The notes below the pieces were generated by a model. That model searched no databases, was not told where the DNA came from, and saw only the letters and a program-made list of their open reading frames with translations. Positions 7,852-17,441 of a DNA stretch of 64,000 nt are shown here, piece by piece; position 1 is the first letter of the stretch, and every line of letters begins with the position of its first letter. Position numbers and translations under genes: made by a program. The DNA is taken from contig CALMYQ010000120.1 of the NCBI GenBank assembly GCA_937873655.1, positions 1 to 64,000 of the forward strand, written 5' to 3'. The DNA comes from an uncultured Lewinella sp. Lineage in GTDB: Bacteria > Bacteroidota > Bacteroidia > Chitinophagales > Saprospiraceae.

Positions 7852-8322
7852 TTATCCGCCATGATCCCCTTTTGACAGCTTGTTGACGATCGCATCACAG
7901 GCGGAATCCAGCATTTCAAAGACACGCTCAAATCCGTTATCGTCCCAATACGGGTCGGGTACGCTTTCCCGCTTTCCGGGATAGGCGAATTCCATGATCA
8001 TGTGCACTTTGTTCCGGTCATCTTCATCTTCGGAAAGGGATAGGATGTCGCTGTAATTCTGGCCGTCCATGGCCAGAACGAGATCGAATTTTTCCAGATC
8101 CACCCGATTCAGTTGCCGGGCCCTTTGACCGGTGATGTCGATTCCGTGAGCTTTCGCTGTCGCTACCGACCTGGGGTCCGGACCTTGGCCGATATGCCAG
8201 GAACCCGTGCCGGCGGAATCCACCTTCCAGGGGAGGCCTTGTTGCCTTGCTTTGTAATCCAATATGCCCTCTGCCAGGGGCGAACGGCAAATATTGCCTA
8301 AACAAACCATGAGAATTTTCAT
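7852..8322 (-). CDS. Low-molecular-weight protein-tyrosine phosphatase
   Basis: 156 residues, the normal length. The P-loop CLGNICRSP starts at C7 (nucleophile C7, R13, S14), and the general-acid loop DPYWDD is present near the C-terminus. The single-domain enzyme hydrolyses phosphotyrosine on proteins, or acts on small phosphoesters. It stands alone between tRNA-Ala and the divergently oriented trkA, so its substrate cannot be inferred from context; there is no BY-kinase gene nearby. The start is the ATG next to the P-loop, as is usual for the family. Confidence 0.93.
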   Translation of the reverse strand: MKILMVCLGNICRSPLAEGILDYKARQQGLPWKVDSAGTGSWHIGQGPDPRSVATAKAHGIDITGQRARQLNRVDLEKFDLVLAMDGQNYSDILSLSEDEDDRNKVHMIMEFAYPGKRESVPDPYWDDNGFERVFEMLDSACDAIVNKLSKGDHGG

Positions 8323-8376
8323 GTCTGGGTATTAAGAGCCATAAAGCTAAGCAGTTCATGGAAATTATGGCATGTT

Positions 8377-8410
8377 TTTGTTTATGGACCCAATGAAATA
8401 GCTACATTTG
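8377..8410 (+). promoter_or_regulatory. trkA promoter (TTTG-N22-TACATTTG)
   Basis: A -33 TTTG (8377-8380) and an exact -7 box TACATTTG (8403-8410) are separated by 22 nt. The start codon of trkA is 29 nt past the -7 box. Confidence 0.65.
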
Positions 8411-8439
8411 CTGGTATATAACCGGGTCAATTTTTTTAT

Positions 8440-9780
8440 ATGAAAATTGTAATTGCGGGCGCAGGCGACGTCGGGTTCCATTTGGCGGAATTGCTTTCCT
8501 TTGAAAACCAGGACATCATCCTGGTCGACGCCAATCAGGACGTACTGGACTATGCCGCCACCCACCTGGATGTAATGACCATAAAAGGCGACTCCAGTTC
8601 CATCGATATCCTCGAACAAGCGGACGTAGAACGGGCCAAACTCGTGCTGGCCGTGACGACCTCGGAAAAAACCAACCTGATCACCGCCATCCTGGCCAAA
8701 AAACTGGGCGCAAAACAAACGATCGCCCGGGTGAATAACCCGGAATACCTTTCCGAAAACCAACGCCTGCTTTTCAATGAATTGGGGGTGGATTCCCTGT
8801 TTTCACCGGTCCAGCTGGCCGCCGAGGAGATCTACCGGCTGGTCAAACAGTGTTCGTTTACCGATATTTTCGATTTTGAAGAAGGAAAGGTAAACCTCGC
8901 CGGCATCACCATCGACGAATCTTCCATGGTGGTCAATAAGCCCATTCTTGAAATCAACAAACTCCAGGATAAAGTCAACCTGCGGCCCATCGCCATCCTG
9001 CGGGGGCACCGGACCATTATTCCCCGGGGCGATACCGTTCTGCGGAAAAATGATCATATCTATTTCATCACCATGAAGGAGAATATCGAAGAGGTGGTGG
9101 GCATTGTCGGCAAACCCGCCGTCAAGGTGAAGAACGTGATGATCATCGGCGGCACGGATATGGGCCTGACTACAGCCAAACGCCTGGAAAAGTTCTACAA
9201 CGTCACCCTGATCGAAAAAGATAAGCAGCGGTGCAAGGAACTGTCGGATCAACTGGCTGAAACCCTCATCATCAAAGGGGATTTCAGCAATATCCAACTC
9301 CTGGAGGAGGAAGGCCTCAACCATATGGATGCCTTTATCGCCGTGACGGACAACTCCGAGGTCAACATCATCGCCAGCCTCACCGCCAAAAACCACGGCG
9401 TCTACAAAACCATCGCACAGGTTGAAAACAAGGAATACACCCATATCTCCCAGAATATCGGGGTGGATACGCTGATCAACAAGAAGATCATCGCGGCCAA
9501 CAATATTTTCCGGTTTGTACGAAAGGGCAGGGTAGAGGCCATCACCAGCCTTCACGGCGTGGATGCGGAAATCATTGAATACATCGTACACAAGGAAAAT
9601 CAGCTGACCCGCAAACCGCTGAAAGACCTTCATTTTCCCAAAACAGCCCTGATCGGCAGCGTGATCCGGGGCAGCGAAAGTATGATCCCGAACGGCGACT
9701 TCCAACTCAACGTACACGATAAGGTGATCGTTTTCGCCTTGCCGGAGGCTATTGGAAAATTAGAACAACTGTTCAGATAA
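8440..9780 (+). CDS. trkA: Trk system potassium uptake regulatory protein TrkA
   Basis: 446 residues with two tandem RCK units. The first NAD-binding RCK-N begins at residue 1 (KIVIAGAGDVGFHLAELL, GxGxxG), followed by a TrkA_C domain (about 140-215). The second RCK-N begins near 230 (VMIIGGTDMGLTTAKRL), with a second TrkA_C domain at the end. TrkA forms the cytoplasmic gating ring that controls the TrkH channel in response to nucleotides. trkH starts only 3 bp downstream, so the two are translated from one mRNA. Confidence 0.95.
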   Translation: MKIVIAGAGDVGFHLAELLSFENQDIILVDANQDVLDYAATHLDVMTIKGDSSSIDILEQADVERAKLVLAVTTSEKTNLITAILAKKLGAKQTIARVNNPEYLSENQRLLFNELGVDSLFSPVQLAAEEIYRLVKQCSFTDIFDFEEGKVNLAGITIDESSMVVNKPILEINKLQDKVNLRPIAILRGHRTIIPRGDTVLRKNDHIYFITMKENIEEVVGIVGKPAVKVKNVMIIGGTDMGLTTAKRLEKFYNVTLIEKDKQRCKELSDQLAETLIIKGDFSNIQLLEEEGLNHMDAFIAVTDNSEVNIIASLTAKNHGVYKTIAQVENKEYTHISQNIGVDTLINKKIIAANNIFRFVRKGRVEAITSLHGVDAEIIEYIVHKENQLTRKPLKDLHFPKTALIGSVIRGSESMIPNGDFQLNVHDKVIVFALPEAIGKLEQLFR

Positions 9781-9783
9781 ACG

Positions 9784-11235
9784 ATGATTCACTTCCGACC
9801 GGTTGCCAGAGTTTTAGGGATGCTGCTCCTGATCATGGGCGTTTCAATGCTCCTGGTCGTTCCTGTTTCCTGGTACCACGACAGCGGCGATGCGGGCGCC
9901 ATGGTTTTTTCCGCCTTGCTCTGTTTCCTGGTGGGTATTCCCCTTTGGATGCTCAAAAAAGAAGACAGTGACCGGAACCTCAAAAAGCGGGAAGGTTATC
10001 TCATTGTAGCGTTGGGCTGGTTTGCCATGTCTTCATTCGGGGCCCTGCCGTACCTCATCAGCGGGGTCATTCCGGGGGTGCCTGATGCGCTGTTTGAAAC
10101 CGTTTCCGGCATCACCACCACCGGGGCCTCTATCCTGACGGATATCGAATCGGTCCCGAAAGGGATCCTGTTCTGGCGCAGTTTCACCCAATGGATCGGC
10201 GGTATGGGGATCATTGTACTGACGGTGGCCATCCTGCCGCTGCTGGGGATCGGCGGCATCGAGCTTTTTGTCGCCGAAGCGCCCGGCCCAACCTCCGACA
10301 AGCTCCACCCCCGGATCTCCGGAACGGCAAAGCGGCTCTGGTTTATCTACCTGGCCCTGACCCTTTCGCTGTTCGCCTTCCTCTGGATTGCCGGCATGAG
10401 CGGATATGATGCCATTAATCACGCGTTTACGACCATGGCCACCGGCGGGTTTTCAACCAGGAACAACAGCATCGCTTACTACTCGCCGATCATCCAGTAT
10501 ATCCTTATCGTATATATGTTCCTGGCTGGGGTCAACTACACCGTGCTGTATTTCGCCTTCAAAAGGAAAATGACCAGGGTCTGGAAGAGCGACGAATTCA
10601 GGTATTACCTGTTCATGGTCCTCTTTTTTATGTTCATCGTTTCGCTCAGGGTATATCAGGTGGAGGATCTGTCATTTGAAAAAGCCTTCAGGGACAGCTC
10701 CTTTCAGATCGTTTCGCTCATCACGACCACCGGTTTTGTCACTGCGGACTATACGTCGTGGTCGTCGGGGCTCACCATGTTCTTTTTTATTTTGCTGTTC
10801 GTCGGGGCTTGTGCAGGGTCTACTGCCGGCGGGATCAAGGTCATCCGCCACCTGGTGTTCTTCAAGAATTCCTACCTGGAATTCAAGCGCATCCTTCACC
10901 CGCGGGCGGTTGTTCCGCTGAAGATCAACGAGCTTACCGTTCCCGGCCGGGTCATCACCCATGTGATCATTTTCCTGTTGCTCTACCTGTTGTCCTTTCT
11001 CCTGGGTTCCATTGTGCTTTCCGTTATGGGGTATGATTTCATGACCTCGATCGGCGCAGTGGCAACGTCGCTGGGCAACGTGGGCCCGGGTATCGGAAAA
11101 GTGGGCCCGGTGGACAACTTTGCCTGGATGACGGACGGCGCCAAACTGGTCCTTTCATTCCTGATGCTCCTGGGGCGCCTGGAATTGTTTACCATACTGG
11201 TTTTGTTCACGCCGTTTTTCTGGAAATCAAATTGA
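9784..11235 (+). CDS. trkH: Trk potassium transporter membrane subunit TrkH
   Basis: 483 residues, strongly hydrophobic, about 10 membrane segments arranged as four M1-P-M2 repeats. Selectivity-filter-like loops are visible (TTGASILTDIE, TMATGGFSTRNN, TTTGFVTADYTSW, TSLGNVGPG), each with the conserved glycine. It forms the K+ pore of the inner membrane and partners the TrkA ring encoded 3 bp upstream. The 3' end converges on the glycosyltransferase gene with an 11-bp gap and no obvious shared terminator. Confidence 0.95.
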   Translation: MIHFRPVARVLGMLLLIMGVSMLLVVPVSWYHDSGDAGAMVFSALLCFLVGIPLWMLKKEDSDRNLKKREGYLIVALGWFAMSSFGALPYLISGVIPGVPDALFETVSGITTTGASILTDIESVPKGILFWRSFTQWIGGMGIIVLTVAILPLLGIGGIELFVAEAPGPTSDKLHPRISGTAKRLWFIYLALTLSLFAFLWIAGMSGYDAINHAFTTMATGGFSTRNNSIAYYSPIIQYILIVYMFLAGVNYTVLYFAFKRKMTRVWKSDEFRYYLFMVLFFMFIVSLRVYQVEDLSFEKAFRDSSFQIVSLITTTGFVTADYTSWSSGLTMFFFILLFVGACAGSTAGGIKVIRHLVFFKNSYLEFKRILHPRAVVPLKINELTVPGRVITHVIIFLLLYLLSFLLGSIVLSVMGYDFMTSIGAVATSLGNVGPGIGKVGPVDNFAWMTDGAKLVLSFLMLLGRLELFTILVLFTPFFWKSN

Positions 11236-11246
11236 AGCCGGAGCTT

Positions 11247-12200
11247 TCAAAATCGCTTGATGGACTCAATGATGTAAAGCGGCCGCTTTTTGATCTCGTG
11301 GTAAATATTGGACAGATAGATGGACATCAGGTACAGGTTGAGGCAGGTGACCGCAAAGAAAATGGAAATGAGCATGACCAGATAGGTCCACCCCGAAAGT
11401 GCTGTCTGGGCATTGCCAAAGACGTCAAAACCCGTAAATTTCACCTTTAAGGCGTCCACCGCGACATAGATCAGAAAACACAGAGAGACCAGGAATATCC
11501 AAAGCAAAAGCGTATTCAGAAATGTTGTGAATGAAGTAATGGCCACCAGGGAGGTCCTGAATTTTTCGGAAAATGATTCTTCTCCGTTACGAATCAAGGG
11601 TTCATCCGTCTCAATAAAAGTAGTATTGTAACCGACTATCGAATAAATGGCCTTCATGTACCGGAGGTTTTCCCGGAGTTTGAGCAGTGAATTCAGGGCC
11701 CTGCGGGAAATGATTCGCGTGTCGTGGGCCTTGTCGTCGATGCGGAGTGAGGAATACCGCTTCAGAATGGCATAAAAAAGGGTGTACAACCACCTTACAG
11801 ACAGCCTCGTTTTGCGGTTCCTGGCACGGAGATATACAATATCGAAATGTTCCCTGGTTTTCTCAAAGAGGTCGACGATAATGCCGGGTTGCCGTGCAAA
11901 CTCGGGCTCAAAGATAACCGTGTAGTCGCCGTTGGCCCGGTCAAGCCCGGCCAGAATGGCGTGGTTCCGGTCCACTTTGGAGGATAGATTAAGCAGGTAG
12001 ACGTGTTGCTTCAGATCAGCAGGCAGCGCAGCGATGCCCGGATCCGGATTCTCACCGGTGTGGTTGTTCACAAGAATAACCTCGAAATCGCTGAAGTTTT
12101 CTGCTAACACGCTGTAAACGGAGGTCAGATAAGCCGGCAATTGCGCAACTTCGTGGGGGTAATGAAGAACGTGGACAACAGAAATGAACGAGTTATACAT
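11247..12200 (-). CDS. GT2 family glycosyltransferase with two C-terminal membrane helices
   Basis: 317 residues. The N-terminal 210 residues are a GT-A fold: SVVHVLHYPHE start, FEVILVNNHTG, and GDYTVIFEPEF near the nucleotide-sugar site. Two hydrophobic segments follow (about 225-250 and 275-300). This layout matches the GtrB/ArnC/DPM1-like polyprenyl-phosphate glycosyltransferases, which load a sugar onto undecaprenyl phosphate at the inner face of the membrane. The classical DxD is not obvious (FEPEF at that place), so donor and acceptor are uncertain. It is divergent from the exporter genes that follow. Confidence 0.75.
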   Translation of the reverse strand: MYNSFISVVHVLHYPHEVAQLPAYLTSVYSVLAENFSDFEVILVNNHTGENPDPGIAALPADLKQHVYLLNLSSKVDRNHAILAGLDRANGDYTVIFEPEFARQPGIIVDLFEKTREHFDIVYLRARNRKTRLSVRWLYTLFYAILKRYSSLRIDDKAHDTRIISRRALNSLLKLRENLRYMKAIYSIVGYNTTFIETDEPLIRNGEESFSEKFRTSLVAITSFTTFLNTLLLWIFLVSLCFLIYVAVDALKVKFTGFDVFGNAQTALSGWTYLVMLISIFFAVTCLNLYLMSIYLSNIYHEIKKRPLYIIESIKRF

Positions 12201-12297
12201 AGCCTCTTTTGCTGAAAATCTGGCCGAAATTAGGCATTTAACCCCGTTGGCTGTAAAAAAATAATACCAAACAAGGCGTATTAAGAGAATTCGTTGT

Positions 12298-12305
12298 TAA
12301 TTTTG
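12298..12305 (+). promoter_or_regulatory. Candidate -7 box for the exporter operon
   Basis: TAATTTTG is an exact TAnnTTTG match 30 bp before the exporter ATG. No good -33 element is visible. Confidence 0.4.
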
Positions 12306-12335
12306 TATGTACAAAGGGGTGAAAACCACTGATAT

Positions 12336-14525
12336 ATGCTGAAAAACTTCCCATTTTATCAACAACTGGATGAAATGGATTGCGGGGCAACCTGCCTCCG
12401 CATGATCGCTCGTCATTACGGCCGCTTCTACTCCCTGGAGTATTTAAGGGAATTGACCTATATGGGCAAACAAGGGGTGGACCTCCTCGGGATCAGCGAT
12501 GCAGCAGAACATATCGGTCTTCAGTCGCTGGCCCTGAAAACCACTTACGACCGGCTGGTTGAGGATATCCCCATGCCCTGTATCGTTCACTGGAAACAGA
12601 CCCACTTCGTAGTGGTCTATCAGGTGACGCCGAAATTTGCCTGGATCGCAGACCCCGCTGCCGGCAAGTTCAAACTGAAACGGGAAGAATTCGAGGAAAA
12701 CTGGATCAGCGACCTGGAAGACGGCGAACCCCAGGGTGTGGTCCTGGCCCTCGAAACTACGCCCGAATTCTTTGAACGCGACGGCGAAAAAATCAACAAA
12801 TCCGGTTTTGGGTACGTCTTTTCCTATTTTCAGAAGTACAGGCAGCTCATCGGACAACTGGCGCTGGGACTCCTGCTGGGCAGCCTCCTGCAATTGGTTT
12901 TTCCATTCTTTATCAAATCCATCGTCGACGTCGGTATCGGCAATGTCGACCTTTCATTCCTTTGGCTGATCGTCGTCGCCCAGATCGTATTGTTTGCCAC
13001 CCAGGCGGCCGTGGAATTCTTCCGCAGCTCAATCCTGCTGCATATCGGCGTTCGGGTGAACATCAGCCTGATCTCCGACTTCCTCATCAAACTGACCAAG
13101 CTGCCGATCCGCTTCTTTGATGCCCGGTTGACCGGCGACCTGCTCCAACGGATTGTAGACCACGAACGGGTCCAGCGATTCTTTACTTCCACCACCTTAT
13201 TGTCGGCTTTTTCCTTTTTCAACTTCCTGGTCTTCTCCTTTATCCTGGTTGCCTGGAACTGGTCGGTTTTCTTCGTATTCCTGCTGGGTACGACCCTTAA
13301 CGTGGTGTGGGTCCTCTACTTCCTGCAAAAACGCAGGGACCTTGATTATAAACGGTTCGATCAGGCTGCCGAAAATCAGGGCAACCTGATCGAACTGATC
13401 AACGGCATGCAGGAGATCAAATTGCACAATGCCGAAAAACAAAAACGCTGGGCCTGGGAACGGATACAGGCCCGCCTGTTCCGCACCGGGTTGAATGCCC
13501 TCAAAATCGAACAGTTCCAGCGGTCAGGGGCTACATTCATCAATGAATCCAAAAACCTGCTGATCATCTTTTTTGTCGCCAAAGCGGTGCTGGAGGGCGA
13601 AATGACCCTGGGCATGCTCGTAGGCATCCAATACATCGTAGGCCAGCTCAACGGCCCGATCAACCAGTTCCTTGAATTTGCCCGCTCCTTCCAGGAAGTC
13701 CGGATCAGCCTCGAACGGATGAACGAGATCCATACCAAAGAGGACGAGGAAAATGTTCAGGACAAGATCACCCTGATGCCCGAATTCGGGGATCTGGTGC
13801 TGGAAGACGTCTCTTTCCAATACAACGGTCCCAATTCGCCGACCGTACTGAAAAACATCAATCTGCGCATCCCGAAGGGAAAGATAACCGCTATTGTCGG
13901 CAGCAGCGGCAGCGGGAAATCTTCCCTCATCAAACTGCTGCTCAACTTCTACCAACCGGCTGAAGGCGCTATCCGGCTCGGCGATGTCAATTTGAAAAAC
14001 ATCCATAACAGGCTCTGGCGCGCAAAATGCGGCATTGTGTCCCCGGACGGCTTCCTTTTTAATGACACCATCGCCAAAAATATCGCACTCGGCGACGAGA
14101 TCATCGATAAGATCAAGTTGCTTCAGGCGGTCAAAGCGGCCAATATCCAGAATTTCATCGAGTCGCTGCCCCTGGGATACAATACCAAGATCGGCGCCGA
14201 AGGGCAGGGCCTCAGCCAGGGCCAACGCCAGCGATTACTGCTGGCCCGGGCCGTTTACAAGAACCCCGATTACCTTTTCCTGGATGAGGCCACCAACGCG
14301 CTGGATGCTTTCAATGAAATGATCATCATGGAGAACATCGAGGAGATCTTCAAGGGAAAAACCATGGTGATCGTCGCCCACCGGCTCAATACCGTGCTGA
14401 ATGCCGACAATATCGTCGTATTGGAAGGCGGTGAAGTGGTGGAACAAGGCTCACACGAAGAACTGACTTACCTGCGGGGCGCCTATTACCGGCTGGTACG
14501 CAACCAGATGGAACTCGGCGCCTGA
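12336..14525 (+). CDS. Peptidase-containing ABC exporter (C39-TMD-NBD, PCAT type)
   Basis: 729 residues. Residues 1-130 are a C39 peptidase with a complete catalytic set: Q10, C16 (DCGATC), H90 and D106 (IADP). The membrane domain (about 165-430) is type-I ABC exporter-like. The ATPase has Walker A GSSGSGKSS, signature LSQGQRQRL, Walker B YLFLDEA and H-loop VAHR. Such proteins cut a double-glycine leader from a small peptide and pump it out in one step. The downstream gene encodes the periplasmic adaptor. No short GG-leader precursor is visible next to the pair, so the cargo is unknown; it could be a bacteriocin-like or signalling peptide encoded elsewhere. Confidence 0.93.
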   Translation: MLKNFPFYQQLDEMDCGATCLRMIARHYGRFYSLEYLRELTYMGKQGVDLLGISDAAEHIGLQSLALKTTYDRLVEDIPMPCIVHWKQTHFVVVYQVTPKFAWIADPAAGKFKLKREEFEENWISDLEDGEPQGVVLALETTPEFFERDGEKINKSGFGYVFSYFQKYRQLIGQLALGLLLGSLLQLVFPFFIKSIVDVGIGNVDLSFLWLIVVAQIVLFATQAAVEFFRSSILLHIGVRVNISLISDFLIKLTKLPIRFFDARLTGDLLQRIVDHERVQRFFTSTTLLSAFSFFNFLVFSFILVAWNWSVFFVFLLGTTLNVVWVLYFLQKRRDLDYKRFDQAAENQGNLIELINGMQEIKLHNAEKQKRWAWERIQARLFRTGLNALKIEQFQRSGATFINESKNLLIIFFVAKAVLEGEMTLGMLVGIQYIVGQLNGPINQFLEFARSFQEVRISLERMNEIHTKEDEENVQDKITLMPEFGDLVLEDVSFQYNGPNSPTVLKNINLRIPKGKITAIVGSSGSGKSSLIKLLLNFYQPAEGAIRLGDVNLKNIHNRLWRAKCGIVSPDGFLFNDTIAKNIALGDEIIDKIKLLQAVKAANIQNFIESLPLGYNTKIGAEGQGLSQGQRQRLLLARAVYKNPDYLFLDEATNALDAFNEMIIMENIEEIFKGKTMVIVAHRLNTVLNADNIVVLEGGEVVEQGSHEELTYLRGAYYRLVRNQMELGA

Positions 14526-14544
14526 AACCCCAAACGGAAAAACG

Positions 14545-15837
14545 ATGAATTACCAACAGGATAATCTGGAGATCAGGAGCGAAGAGGTGCAGGAAATACT
14601 GGGCACCCCTCCCGCCTGGCTTACCCGGTACGGTACCCTGGTGGCCATGGCTGCCATCATTTTGCTGGGTTGGATCGGCTACCTGATCAAATACCCCGAT
14701 GTCGTCAGCGGCGCCATCAGGATCACTTCGGTTGACCCGCCCAGGAAGGTGGTTGCCGAAAACGCTTCCTTCATATCGGATATCCTCATCCACAATGAAG
14801 ATACCATTACCAAAGGGCAAACCCTGATGGTTTACAGGAGCAAAGCCAATTTCGGCGATGTACTTGTCCTGGAGGATAAGGTTTCCAATATCAAGAGCCT
14901 CGACGATTCAACCCTGCTGGCGTTCAGCCCGGACAGGGACCTGATCCTTGGTGAACTGGACGACGCACTCTATAATTTCCTCGAAAAAAAAGAGGAACTG
15001 CTGGCCGTTACCTCCGGTAAATTCAGCAACCTGGGCATCGATCAGCTGGAACGCCAGATCCGGCGGGCGCAGAGCAGCATTCAATACGAAAGACGCCGGA
15101 AGGAAAGCCTTGAAAAAGAGCTGGAACTTGTCCGGCAGCGGTATATTCGGGAGCAAAACCTGTATAATTCCGGGCGCAGCGATATTTCCAAGGTGCGCCA
15201 GATGGAAGAAGAGGTGCTCAATTACGAGCGCATGATCCAGGGGTCGGAATCCTCGGTGAAGACCCGGCAGATCGAGATCCAGATGTATGAGCGGGAGATC
15301 AGCGGCGTAAAAAGCGGTTCGTCAGCCTCCAGGGAAGGAGCGCTGAATAACCTGCGGGAAAGCTTTATCAACCTCCAGAAAAGGATCGATGCCTGGAAAA
15401 AGGAATTCCTCGTGGTGGCCAGCGCTCCCGGCGTGGTTTACCTGACCAATGACGAGGTGCAAAAGCAGCAATACGTTCGGGCGGGAACCGAGCTGATGGT
15501 GATCCTGCCGACCAATACCTCCGGCATTATCGGCAAGATCAACCTGGCGCCCAACGGCTCGGGAAAGGTCAGGGCGGGCCAGAAGGTCGTCGTCAAATTT
15601 GACAGTTATCCCTTTCCGGAATTCGGCGCTGTTTTCGGCGAGGTATTCAAAAAGGGCAAGTCCCTGACCGGCGAAGAAGTGCCGATCGATGTGGTGTTTC
15701 CGAAAGGCCTGATCACCACCACGGGCAATAAACTGGAACCTTCCCAAGGCATGACCGGCAAGGTGGAGATCATTACGGAAGAAAAGCGGTTCCTGGAATG
15801 GATCTTTGAACGGTTCCGGAAGGTATCTGTCCGGTAA
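14545..15837 (+). CDS. HlyD-family membrane fusion protein
   Basis: 430 residues with one N-terminal membrane helix (about 30-50) after a short cytoplasmic tail, a lipoyl/barrel-sandwich half-motif, a long coiled coil (about 145-285, rich in Glu, Arg and Gln), the second half-motif (VVASAPGVVYL) and a C-terminal beta-barrel. This is the adaptor that joins the inner-membrane PCAT exporter to an outer-membrane TolC-like channel. It starts 19 bp after the exporter gene and is co-transcribed. No TolC homologue is adjacent. Confidence 0.9.
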   Translation: MNYQQDNLEIRSEEVQEILGTPPAWLTRYGTLVAMAAIILLGWIGYLIKYPDVVSGAIRITSVDPPRKVVAENASFISDILIHNEDTITKGQTLMVYRSKANFGDVLVLEDKVSNIKSLDDSTLLAFSPDRDLILGELDDALYNFLEKKEELLAVTSGKFSNLGIDQLERQIRRAQSSIQYERRRKESLEKELELVRQRYIREQNLYNSGRSDISKVRQMEEEVLNYERMIQGSESSVKTRQIEIQMYEREISGVKSGSSASREGALNNLRESFINLQKRIDAWKKEFLVVASAPGVVYLTNDEVQKQQYVRAGTELMVILPTNTSGIIGKINLAPNGSGKVRAGQKVVVKFDSYPFPEFGAVFGEVFKKGKSLTGEEVPIDVVFPKGLITTTGNKLEPSQGMTGKVEIITEEKRFLEWIFERFRKVSVR

Positions 15838-15904
15838 ATCTCCAAAAGAAAAGGCGAAGCGTTCTCCCGCAGACCCGGATCGACCTGCGGGAGAAAGGCT
15901 ATGG

Positions 15905-17302
15905 TCAGAGGTGGATCACCTCGTCGTAGGCAGCGGCAGCAGCCTCCATGATGGCTTCGCTCATGGTAGGGTGGGGGTGCACCGATTTGATGATCTCGTG
16001 CCCCGTTGTCTCCAGTTTCCTGGCCGTTACCACTTCAGCCACCAATTCGGTTACGTTGAACCCGATCAGGTGGGCGCCCAGCCATTCACCGTATTTGGCG
16101 TCGAATATTACCTTGACAAAACCATCTTTGGCGCCCGCGGCGCTGGCCTTGCCCGAGGCCGAGAACGGGAATTTACCGACCTTGATCTCATATCCGGCAT
16201 CCTTGGCGGCTTGCTCGGTCAGCCCGACGGAAGCCACTTCCGGGGAGCAATAGGTACAGGAAGGGATATTGTTGTAATCCAGCGGCTCCGGATTCAGGCC
16301 GGCCATTTTTTCAACGCAGATGATGCCTTCAGCGCTGGCCACGTGGGCCAATGCCGGCCCGGGCACCACGTCGCCGATGGCGTAGATGCCCGGCACATTG
16401 GTCTGGTAGAACGGGTCGACCTGGATGACGCCGCGATCGGTTTTGACCCCGAGGTCTTCCAGTCCGATATTTTCCGTATTCGGTGTAACGCCGGCGGCCG
16501 ACAGGACGACATCGCATTCTATCTTTTCAGTGGCGCCCGTTTTCCGGTTTTTGACCGTAACAACACAGCCTTTTCCTTTGGTATCGACCGTTTCCACCGA
16601 GGTATTGCCCAGGACCTTGATCCCTTTTTTCTGATAGATCTTGCCCAGTTCCTTGGAAATGTCGGCGTCCTCCCGGGGTACCAGGCCTTGTTCGAGAAAC
16701 TCAACGATGGTCACCTCCGTGCCGATCGTGTGGTAGAAATAGGCAAATTCCACGCCGATGGCGCCGGCGCCGACCACCACCATTTTTTTAGGCTGTTTGG
16801 GAAGGGACATGGCCTTTCGGTATTCGATGATCTTTTCGCCGTCGATCGGCACGTTGGGCAGTTCTTTTGCGCGGCCGCCCGTAGCAATGATCACGTTCCT
16901 GGCCGTATAGGTCTGGGTTTTGCCGGCGCTGTCCTTTACTTCCACCCCTTTGCTCCTGGTCAGTTTCGCAACACCGTTTATGACATCGATCTTGTTTTTT
17001 CGCATCAGGAAGGTCACCCCTTTGCTCATCCCGTCGGCTACGCCCCGGCTTCTCTTGATGGTGGCGTCAAAGTCGATCTTCGGGCTGGCGGCCTTAATGC
17101 CGTAATCCTCCGCATGCTGGAAGTATTCGAAGACCTGAGCGCTTTTCAGCAGGGCTTTGGTGGGGATGCAGCCCCAGTTGAGGCAAATGCCGCCAAGCGA
17201 TTCCCGCTCAACAACAGCAACTTTCATTTTAAGTTGCGCAGCGCGGATGGCAGCCACGTATCCCCCCGGGCCGCTCCCGATCACGATAAGATCATAATTC
17301 AT
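15905..17302 (-). CDS. lpdA: Dihydrolipoyl dehydrogenase (E3)
   Basis: 465 residues from the ATG at 17300-17302, just before the FAD-binding strand (MNYDLIVIGSGPGGYVAA); an upstream ATG adds 13 residues of poor quality. The redox-active disulphide GGICLNWGCIPTK lies at about 38-50, the NAD-binding GAGAIGVEFAYF near 180, and the C-terminal dimer interface carries the catalytic His-Glu pair (HPHPTMSEAIMEA). It re-oxidises dihydrolipoamide in 2-oxoacid dehydrogenase complexes and glycine cleavage. No E1 or E2 gene is adjacent. A structured region ending in a terminator lies upstream on the same strand. Confidence 0.96.
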   Translation of the reverse strand: MNYDLIVIGSGPGGYVAAIRAAQLKMKVAVVERESLGGICLNWGCIPTKALLKSAQVFEYFQHAEDYGIKAASPKIDFDATIKRSRGVADGMSKGVTFLMRKNKIDVINGVAKLTRSKGVEVKDSAGKTQTYTARNVIIATGGRAKELPNVPIDGEKIIEYRKAMSLPKQPKKMVVVGAGAIGVEFAYFYHTIGTEVTIVEFLEQGLVPREDADISKELGKIYQKKGIKVLGNTSVETVDTKGKGCVVTVKNRKTGATEKIECDVVLSAAGVTPNTENIGLEDLGVKTDRGVIQVDPFYQTNVPGIYAIGDVVPGPALAHVASAEGIICVEKMAGLNPEPLDYNNIPSCTYCSPEVASVGLTEQAAKDAGYEIKVGKFPFSASGKASAAGAKDGFVKVIFDAKYGEWLGAHLIGFNVTELVAEVVTARKLETTGHEIIKSVHPHPTMSEAIMEAAAAAYDEVIHL

Positions 17303-17403
17303 ATGGTATTCTTTTATATCAACAAACTTATGAATGAACAACCGCCGGGCTGCTTAGTTTCAAGCTTCGGCGCTTGTGGCCGCAAATATAGACCGGCTTT
17401 TTC

Positions 17404-17441
17404 AAAAAGCAAAAAGCCCCGTTGCGATTACGCAACGGAGC
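17404..17441 (-). terminator. Rho-independent terminator upstream of lpdA
   Basis: On the minus strand, GCTCCGTTGCG-TAAT-CGCAACGGGGC is followed by TTTTTGCTTTTT. The core 8-bp stem CCGTTGCG/CGCAACGG is perfect and is extended on the outer side by two more pairs. It ends a transcript coming from the right, about 100 bp before the lpdA start codon. Confidence 0.8.

Noticed and set aside
8803..9717. 304-codon open frame antisense to trkA
   Set aside because: Overlaps the complete trkA frame with both RCK domains; no family features in the antisense product.
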